DNA of 51,899 nucleotides from Spirosoma sordidisoli (GTDB lineage: Bacteria > Bacteroidota > Bacteroidia > Cytophagales > Spirosomataceae): positions 1 through 51,899 of the forward strand of contig NZ_SBLB01000017.1 of assembly GCF_004138325.1 (NCBI RefSeq), written 5' to 3'. How positions within the stretch are numbered: the first letter of the stretch is position 1; each line of letters starts with the position of its first letter. The notes beneath the pieces are model-generated. The model saw nothing but the letters and a program-made list of their open reading frames with translations. It did no database searches and was not told where the DNA came from. Shown here piece by piece: positions 32,674-40,338 of the stretch. The position numbers and the translations under genes were made by a program.

Positions 32674-33126
32674 ATGAACGCTCTTTTGACCACCGCTCCT
32701 GTTGCCCGCCCGGTTCTGGCCAGTCAGCTTCGCTGGCAGGAGCCACTAGCCACCCGGCTTCGCTTCCGTCATGCCCTGCCGGGTATGGTTGCCAACCGGT
32801 TGCTGAACATCGAACTGGGCTTATTTCTGATGGCCGAGCTGCTGCCGCTGGCTCCGCCGGAGTCACTGCCCGACCTGCTGAACGGGCAGGGTGCTGCTTT
32901 CCGGCAGCGGCCCATCTGGTCGCCCCGCCAGCATCGGATGCTGAGCCAGGCCCGGATGCTGCTGGCTCCCTACCAGAACCGCAACGTCTGGTACAACGCC
33001 CTGATCAAATACGCCGGTCTGCGGTCCGACCTGCGCGCTTTCACGCTCAAAGGAAACCTCAACGCTCAGGTCGGCAGCACGATCCTGCGTGAGCGCGTCA
33101 CCCTGTTTCGGCAGGCGCTGGGCTAG
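32674..33126 (+). CDS. Unrecognised small protein A2 of duplicated A/B module
   Basis: A 150-residue paralogue of A1 with an N-terminus about 20 residues longer (MNALLTTAPVARPVLASQ). The common core runs from LNIELGLFLMAELLPLAPPE to the C-terminal RERVTLFRQALG, with the SPRQHRMLSQARMLLAPYQN block as the strongest match. It appears soluble, helical and Arg/Leu-rich. No function can be assigned. It starts 25 nt after the box of a promoter laid out exactly like that of A1 and ends only 59 bp before B2, so A2 and B2 are probably co-transcribed and controlled by the palindrome. Confidence 0.7.
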   Translation: MNALLTTAPVARPVLASQLRWQEPLATRLRFRHALPGMVANRLLNIELGLFLMAELLPLAPPESLPDLLNGQGAAFRQRPIWSPRQHRMLSQARMLLAPYQNRNVWYNALIKYAGLRSDLRAFTLKGNLNAQVGSTILRERVTLFRQALG

Positions 33127-33185
33127 GCCAACTGCCCATTACATCGGGTACTTACGATGTACCACATAACCAAACAACCTGACTA

Positions 33186-33434
33186 ATGAACGTAACGCAT
33201 CGAAAACTAGACCAGCAGGCCGTACGGATGGCCGCCACCACGCTGATCCTGGCCGAAGGCTGCACAACCACCCTGATGGTACAGCAGTTTCTGCGTAACC
33301 AGGGCTACAGCACCTATCAGGCCGACATTTCGGACTGGCTGAACGAGGTAGCGCAGCAGGAAAACTGGAACGTCGATCAGAACCCACTCTTCCGGGTCTA
33401 CCATTTCCCGACGTTCAGCGCCTTGCCACAGTAA
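33186..33434 (+). CDS. Unrecognised small protein B2 of duplicated A/B module
   Basis: An 82-residue paralogue of B1. It keeps RMAATTLILAEG, TTTLMVQQFLRNQGY, YQADISDWL and LFRVYHFP, while the linker positions differ. Both end in LPQ. Conservation of length and of aromatic and Gly positions, despite divergence elsewhere, indicates that both copies have been kept under selection rather than decaying. The fold may be winged-helix-like. It lies 59 bp downstream of A2 and is followed by a strong hairpin, which closes the island. Confidence 0.7.
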   Translation: MNVTHRKLDQQAVRMAATTLILAEGCTTTLMVQQFLRNQGYSTYQADISDWLNEVAQQENWNVDQNPLFRVYHFPTFSALPQ

Positions 33435-33458
33435 GCGCCCATACATCAGTAAACACAG

Positions 33459-33494
33459 CGGAGCCGCTGACCCATCTCCGGGTTAGCGGCTCCG
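33459..33494. terminator. Bidirectional hairpin between B2 and PD40 gene
   Basis: Positions 33459-33473 pair with 33480-33494 at 14 of 15 positions around a 6-nt loop. It separates the plus-strand A/B island from the minus-strand PD40 gene. No long T run is present on either side. Confidence 0.65.
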
Positions 33495-33565
33495 TCGTAT
33501 ATAGGCTGTTTCAGCGAATAGGCTGCAACCAGAAGCGTCGAGCCAGCCGATTCGCCCCGCGCTTC

Positions 33566-34477
33566 TCACTGCCCTACAAACACCAGCGTTTTGCCCCGAG
33601 GGTCTATGGCCAGACGGGTGATCTGGGTGATGCCGGCCGCGCTGAAGTCGGCCAGTTTTGTCCAGCCGGTGCCGTTGCCCGGCCGGCACTGATACAGCGC
33701 GGCTCCCTGACCCATCAGCAGGGTACCGTCGGGTGTCCAGACAAAGTCTTCGCTACCCGGCAGAGTCGGCGTAATGGGGCTGATCTGACGGGTTTGCCGA
33801 TCGAGCTGGCTGATGGTCCAGTCGGTGGAGGTTCGCTTGTGTATGAAGCTGACCGCTTTTTTACCGGGCACGTTGTGCAGAGACCGGCCGATGTTACCTG
33901 CCAGCCGGGCCGTATCGCCGGTGCTGACGCGGGCCAGTTGCAGCGAATTGGGTTTGCCCAGGATGAACAGCGCCAGCGAATCGGGTGTGAGCCAGCAGTG
34001 ATAGCCGACGGGTTTTACGTTCTCGAGTACCAGCACCGGGTTGCCCGCGCCCGAGATCGGGAATTTCCACAGCCGCTGCGTCTGGTCTTTCTCGACCCGA
34101 ATAACGGAAAAATAGCCCCGATCGGGGGTAACGGTAGGCGAGTATTCGCTTTCGGACGTCCGGGTGAGCGGGGTGTTTGTTTGCTGCCGGAGATCGTAGC
34201 GATAGATGTCGGTCTGCCCATCCTCGCGAGCCGATGTATACAGCACCGCCCGACCATCGGGTGTGAACGAGGGCTGATTGTCGTAGCCCTTCCGCTGGGT
34301 AATGTTGCGGGGAGTACCGACCTGAAGCGCCTGCCCGTTCCGGGTCAGATCGACCAGAAACAGTTCCGTATCGGGCGGGGCCTGCCCCCAGGCCACCAGA
34401 TGGCCGGATAGCGTAAGCACAGCCAGCCAGGCTGCGAAAAACAGAGGACGAAAAGCAGCGCGATAGAGCCGTGGCAT
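33566..34477 (-). CDS. Secreted PD40/TolB-type beta-propeller protein
   Basis: A 303-residue protein with an N-terminal signal (FFAAWLAVLTLSGHLVAWG). The mature part consists of six-bladed-propeller repeats of the PD40 type: DNQPSFTPDGRAVLYTS, SEYSPTVTPDRGYFSVI, GYHCWLTPDSLALFIL, SLHNVPGKKAVSFI and EDFVWTPDGTLLMG, each with a tail of WD40-like spacing. It resembles the propeller of TolB but has no TolB N-terminal domain. Such proteins usually bind ligands or proteins in the periplasm. The ATG at 34477 fits the signal peptide better than the longer frame. It starts 31 bp after the symporter stop and is probably co-transcribed with it. Confidence 0.8.
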   Translation of the reverse strand: MPRLYRAAFRPLFFAAWLAVLTLSGHLVAWGQAPPDTELFLVDLTRNGQALQVGTPRNITQRKGYDNQPSFTPDGRAVLYTSAREDGQTDIYRYDLRQQTNTPLTRTSESEYSPTVTPDRGYFSVIRVEKDQTQRLWKFPISGAGNPVLVLENVKPVGYHCWLTPDSLALFILGKPNSLQLARVSTGDTARLAGNIGRSLHNVPGKKAVSFIHKRTSTDWTISQLDRQTRQISPITPTLPGSEDFVWTPDGTLLMGQGAALYQCRPGNGTGWTKLADFSAAGITQITRLAIDPRGKTLVFVGQ

Positions 34478-34508
34478 ACAGGGTGGGATAGTCCGGGAGT
34501 AACAGACC

Positions 34509-36347
34509 TCACGCAAAATAATACAATATGCCCACACTACCGGCGGTCAAGGCGCCCGCCCAGCGCAGATCCCCCCTGAGCGATAACGACGGCTTTGTAC
34601 CGGTCTCGTCGGGGCCAGCCGCTGCCGGTTCATTTACGGCCTGATTGGGCAGCAGGAACAGCCCCAGCGTAACCAGAGCCGCCCAGGGCGCCAGGCTTTT
34701 CGGCGCGAAACCGCCCCAGAAAACCAACCCGACAAACACCGCCTGCACGACCAGGAACAACCCGACTGCCCGCGCCAGTTGTCCGGCGTTCAGGCTCACG
34801 CGCAGTCGCTCGAAACCCGCCAGATTCTGGTTGGGAAACAGCGTCCGGCTGAGTGCAACGAGCGTAGTCAGACTCAGTACGAAGGTCAGAAAGACCCGAT
34901 GCATGAAGTTGAGTTTCTGGCCAAATACCGCTGCCACGGCCGGGCTGGTACCGAGAAAGTTGTCGTAGATGAACTCGGCCAGCAGGCCGTAAAAGGGAGC
35001 CATCGCCATAGCGGTTACAGCCGCCCGCGCGGAAGCACCCCGCCACAACACCCCGACAAAAAACGCAACCATAATGCCCGGTGTGAAGTACGACAGCTGC
35101 GCCGATACCTTCAGCATGAAGTTATTCGTTCGATCGGGGGTGTAGGTATACAGCGCCAGCGCGATGCTGGCCACGACCATCACCACGATCATCAGCCGGC
35201 CGAACCGCACAATCTGTCTGTCGCTGGCCCCGGGGTTCACGTATTTCTGGTACACATCGACCGTCAGCAGGGTCGTAGCGGCATTCATCATCGAGTCGAC
35301 GGACGAAAACGTGGCGGCCGTCAGCCCGGCCAGAATCATGCCAACCAGACCGGTACCGGGCGGGATAACGGTTTCGACCAGTTTCAGAAACGCATTGTCT
35401 GAGTTGAAGTCGATCGTACCGAAGCGGGCCCGAAACAGGTAAAAGGCCGCCACGCCCGCCGAAATGCTGAAGAACGGAATGGTCAGTTTCAGAAAGCCGC
35501 TGGCAATAACTCCCCGCCGGGCGTCGTGGTCGGAGTTAGCCGCCAGGACGCGCTGCACCAGAAACTGGTTGGTGCTGAAGTTGAAACAGTGCTGCAGCAG
35601 CAGGCCCGTAAAAATACCCGTCCAGGGCAGGTTAGGGTGATTACTGGGCAGGTAGAGATGCATTTTCTGGACCTCGCGGGGCTGGGCCGCATCCAGGTCG
35701 AGCAAACCCATGAACCCGCCAATTTCGGGCTGGCTCAGGGTGAAATAAGCCACCGCAGTGCCGGCCGCGAGCATCATAACGGTCTGGATGGTGTCGGTCA
35801 CGACGATACTTTCCATACCGCCCCAGATGGTATAGGAGCAGGTAATGAGGCCGATCAGGAGGAGGCCCGCCGGGTACGACATGGCAAAACTGGTGCCGCC
35901 GAAGAGCCATTGCAGGGTAATACTTCCGACATAGAACGAGCCGACCAGCTGGACCAGAATGATCAGGATCAGCAGGATGGTGTACAGCAGTCGCGCTTTG
36001 TCGTTGTAGCGTACTTCGAGATACTGCGAGAGGGTAAAGACATCCAGTCGCCGGTACGAACTCAGGAATACGAAACACAGCAGCAGTATGGCCGGAAATA
36101 CAATCTCGTAATGGGCCTGTACGAACCCGATGGAGTAGCCGATACCCAGCATGCCGATCAGGTGAAACGACGAGATATTGGTACCAAATACCGACCCCGC
36201 CACCGCCCACCAGCGAATGGACCGCCCGGCCAGGAAATAATCTTCAGCCGTTTTTTTACGCAGGGCAATGATGATACCGGCGGTGGGCATGATGGCCAGC
36301 ATCAGCACCAGCACAACGACGTCGATGGTTTCGAGTTGACTTAACAA
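34509..36347 (-). CDS. Sodium:solute symporter (SSS family)
   Basis: A 612-residue inner-membrane transporter with about 14 hydrophobic segments. The family signature is present: a first helix followed by AEDYFLAGRSIRWWAVAGSVFGTNISS, the GGMESIVVTDTIQTVMM region, and ASGFLKLTIPFFSISAGV with ATFSSVDSMMNAATTLLTVDVY, the segment holding the sodium-site Ser/Thr residues. Length and helix count match SGLT-like members that move sugars or inositol with sodium. The substrate cannot be told from the sequence. Downstream on the same strand is a secreted PD40 propeller protein, which may be its partner. Confidence 0.9.
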   Translation of the reverse strand: MLSQLETIDVVVLVLMLAIMPTAGIIIALRKKTAEDYFLAGRSIRWWAVAGSVFGTNISSFHLIGMLGIGYSIGFVQAHYEIVFPAILLLCFVFLSSYRRLDVFTLSQYLEVRYNDKARLLYTILLILIILVQLVGSFYVGSITLQWLFGGTSFAMSYPAGLLLIGLITCSYTIWGGMESIVVTDTIQTVMMLAAGTAVAYFTLSQPEIGGFMGLLDLDAAQPREVQKMHLYLPSNHPNLPWTGIFTGLLLQHCFNFSTNQFLVQRVLAANSDHDARRGVIASGFLKLTIPFFSISAGVAAFYLFRARFGTIDFNSDNAFLKLVETVIPPGTGLVGMILAGLTAATFSSVDSMMNAATTLLTVDVYQKYVNPGASDRQIVRFGRLMIVVMVVASIALALYTYTPDRTNNFMLKVSAQLSYFTPGIMVAFFVGVLWRGASARAAVTAMAMAPFYGLLAEFIYDNFLGTSPAVAAVFGQKLNFMHRVFLTFVLSLTTLVALSRTLFPNQNLAGFERLRVSLNAGQLARAVGLFLVVQAVFVGLVFWGGFAPKSLAPWAALVTLGLFLLPNQAVNEPAAAGPDETGTKPSLSLRGDLRWAGALTAGSVGILYYFA

Positions 36348-36354
36348 GCTTTAT

Positions 36355-36370
36355 AATGATGAATGATGAA
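36355..36370. repeat. GAATGAT heptamer repeat (left flank)
   Basis: AATGATGAATGATGAA, about two heptamers of GAATGAT, lies just past the 3' end of the four-helix-bundle gene and in inverted orientation to the array at 36773-36810. Confidence 0.7.
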
Positions 36371-36388
36371 CGATAAATGAAGAATGTA

Positions 36389-36745
36389 TTATCGGTTAGC
36401 TTTTGCAGTTATGATAATACTACGAATCAGCTTAAGCAGTTCATCTGCATCAGCATGCATGCTGGTAAACTCTTTTTCAGCCAGGTAACCCGTTTCTTTC
36501 ATTAACTCAAGCCAGTAGAGCGTTTCGTCAGTTTCTTTCTGCGCTACACCCATTTTGTGTATAAAGTCGGCCTTGCTCTCGGCATTATCTGCCTCGCGAA
36601 CATTAGCTCCTACTGATGTACCTGATCGAAGCATCTGTTTACTCAATACGTATTCCTTCTGCCCATCACATATGTATTGGTAAAGGCGGATAGCACGAAC
36701 CGCAAATCGGAAGCTTTTCTCCCGAACAACATTTTCCTTTTTCAT
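36389..36745 (-). CDS. Four-helix-bundle protein, 23S IVP type
   Basis: A 118-residue protein of the four-helix-bundle family first described in intervening sequences of 23S rRNA genes. Hallmarks are KSFRFAVRAIRLYQYI in helix 1, QMLRSGTSVGANVREADNAES, FIHKMGVAQKETDETLYWLELM, and a C-terminal ELLKLIRSIIITAK helix. It is not inside an rRNA gene here. It lies between GAATGAT heptamer repeats in opposite orientation and has lower G+C than its neighbours, so the whole 36.35-36.81 kb segment may have moved as a unit. Members form pentamers; their cellular role is unclear. Confidence 0.88.
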   Translation of the reverse strand: MKKENVVREKSFRFAVRAIRLYQYICDGQKEYVLSKQMLRSGTSVGANVREADNAESKADFIHKMGVAQKETDETLYWLELMKETGYLAEKEFTSMHADADELLKLIRSIIITAKANR

Positions 36746-36772
36746 CGTACAAGTCGGTTTAGGTTTTTACAA

Positions 36773-37967
<1,195 letters not shown>

Positions 37968-37975
<8 letters not shown>

Positions 37976-40253
37976 GGTATAATCGGGCTTCAAAGGGCCG
38001 CAATACATCGGCCGTATCTGGATAATTTGATAAGATAACCGGTCCGGGCGACGGCCGATCAATGGCGACGGGTTGATCCGAAAAATTGGCCCATACGACT
38101 CTGACCTCGTCGCCCAGCCGGCGTTCGTATACCCACACCGTCGGGTGCTCGGGCAGCCAGTCCTGGTACGAACCCGTGTGCAGAGCGGGGGTTTGCTTCC
38201 GCAGCCGAAGCAGTTGCCGGTAATAAGTCAATACCGACCGGTCCTGCCGGGCCTGGTTGGCCACGTTGATGGTTTTGTAATTGGGGTTCACCTTCAGCCA
38301 GGTTTGCTCCCCCTCGGTAAAGCCCGCGTTGGCCGCGCCTGACCACTGCATTGGCGTCCGGGCATGGTCGCGGGCAATGCGGTTAGCCGTAGCCAGGAAT
38401 CGCCCTGCTCTTGATGCCTGATCGGAATGTTGCCCCGGCATGAATGCCGGAGCTACGCATGGATCGTATGAGGAGGATGCATCCGGTTTTTCTACCAGGT
38501 CAGCAGACGTCCCACTACCTCCGGCCAAATCCTGATCTGGTCGATCCATGACTCGCGTCGGCATTGATGCCGACGAATCCTGCCCTGGCATGAATGCCGG
38601 TTCTACGCATGAATCGTATGAGGAGGATTCATCCGGTTTTTCTACCAGGTCAGCAGACGTCCCACCACCTCCGGCCAAATCCGGACTTGGTCGATCCATG
38701 ACTCGCGTCGGCATTGATGCCGACGAATCCTGACCCGGCATCAATGCCGGAGCTACGCATGGATCGTATGAGGAGGATGCATCCGATTTTTCGACCAACT
38801 CCTCCGATGCCGCACTACCGGCCAGATCCTGATCTGGTCGATCCATGACTCGCGTCGGCATTGATGCCGACGAATCCTGCCCCGGCATGAATGCTGGTTC
38901 TACGCATGGCTCGTACGGGGTAGGTTCACCCGATTTTTCGGCCAACTTCGCAGATGTCCCACCACCTCCGGCCAAATCCTGATCTGGTCGATCTATGACT
39001 CGCGTCGGCATTGATGCCGACGACTTCAATTCATCCGAATCCGGGCCACCCGCAACCAATCCGCCCTTCCCCGGTTCGACCAGCGCCTGCCAGGCATTTT
39101 TCACCTGGATATCGTCATACTCATCGATGGAGTCGAACGGGCAGTTTGTCATGCCGATCTCATCGCCCTGGTAGATACTGGGCGTGCCGCGCTGGGTCAG
39201 CAGGACGGTTGCCAGCATCGTGGCCGACTCGTAATGATAGCGGTCGACGTTGCCGAAACGGGACAGACAGCGGGGGTTGTCGTGGTTGCCGAAATAAATA
39301 TTCTGCCAGCCGGGGGCGTCGGGTCCGCTCGCCAGCGCTACATTCCATTTGGCGAAAACGGCTTTCAGCTGCGGCAGGGTAAACTCGGGTGCGGGGTCGA
39401 GAAACCGGTATTCCTCGCGGGGTACGGCATGATCGAAGTGGTAGATCATGTTCAGCTCCTGCCGGGCTTCGCCTACGTAGAGGTTGGCCTGTTCGGCCGA
39501 TACACCGAAGCCCTCACCGATGGTAATGACGTCAGGATAGTGAGCCAGCACTTCCCGGTGCATTTCCTGCAAAAACTCATGGATACGAGGCCCGTTGGCA
39601 TGAATGGTCAGGTCCCCGAAGCGCCCCGCCGGATAGTCGGGAAACAGCGGGTCTTTTGACAGAAACGGGATCACATCCATCCTGAACCCGTCTACGCCCT
39701 TGTCGAGCCAGAAGCGCATCATCCGGTAAATTGCCTGTCGCAAGGCCGGGTTTTCCCAGTTCAGGTCGGGTTGTTTTTCCGCGAACAGGTGAAGGTAGTA
39801 CTCGTCGGTAGCAGCATCGTAGGTCCATACCGATCCCGAGAAGAACGACTGCCAGTTGTTGATCATACCAGCAGGCCGCCAGATGTAATAATCGCGGTAG
39901 GGGTTGTCTTTGCTTTTCCGGCTTTCCTGAAACCAGCGATGCTCGTCGGAGCTGTGGTTAACGACCAGATCGAGCACGATTTTCAGACCGCGATTATGCG
40001 CCTGGGCCAGCAGCTCGTCAAAGTCGGCCATCGTTCCGAATTCGGGCATGATGGCTTCGTAGTCGGAGATGTCGTACCCATTATCGGCGTTGGGCGACTG
40101 GAAAACCGGACTGATCCAGAGAATATCGACGCCCAGATCGACCAGGTAATCGAGTTTGCGCGTGATACCCCGCAGATCCCCAATGCCGTCGCCGTTGGCA
40201 TCAGCAAACGAGCGCGGGTAGATCTGATAAATAACCTTGTCTTTATAACCCAT
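37968..40253 (-). CDS. GH13 alpha-glucosidase with in-frame repeat insertion
   Basis: A 761-residue cytoplasmic glycoside hydrolase of the oligo-1,6-glucosidase/alpha-glucosidase type. The barrel is standard: KVIYQIYPRSFADANGDG, DLVVNHSSDEH, the nucleophile Asp at about 192 in GFRMDVIP, the acid Glu at about 247 in TIGEGFG, and Asp at about 325 in GNHDNPR. Between YDDIQVKNAWQAL (about 390) and RFLATANRIARDHARTPMQW (about 618) the family normally has a short link. Here about 200 residues of four ~50-residue repeats intervene (about 410-608). Without them the length would be normal. Start at 40253; an ATG 9 nt upstream is possible. It overlaps the LLM gene by 8 bp. Confidence 0.92.
38431..39025. 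repeat. Four ~150-bp hairpin-bearing repeats inside the glucosidase gene
   Basis: Four units with a period of 150, 147 and 150 bp (marked by GACTCGCGTCGGC at 38550, 38700, 38847 and 38997). Each contains two palindromes: CCGGCATGAATGCCGG or a variant, and CGTCGGCATTGATGCCGACG. Every period is a multiple of three and there is no stop in the coding frame, so the protein reads through as ~50-residue repeats containing SSASMPTRV(M/I)DRP and AFMPGQD. The opposite strand is also open. Confidence 0.95.
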
Positions 40254-40338
40254 AGTTTCCATAAAACACAAAGGCACAGAGCGCACAGAGTTAGTAAATT
40301 TCTGCTGTGTCTCCGTGCCCCCATGCTAAAAAAACCAG

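Noticed and set aside
38548..38733. Possible small plus-strand gene inside the glucosidase repeats
   Set aside because: It is made wholly of the tandem repeat units read on the opposite strand; no promoter or independent coding signal.
38431..39025. Possible CRISPR array
   Set aside because: Units of about 150 bp are contiguous and similar throughout, with no unique spacers and no cas genes.
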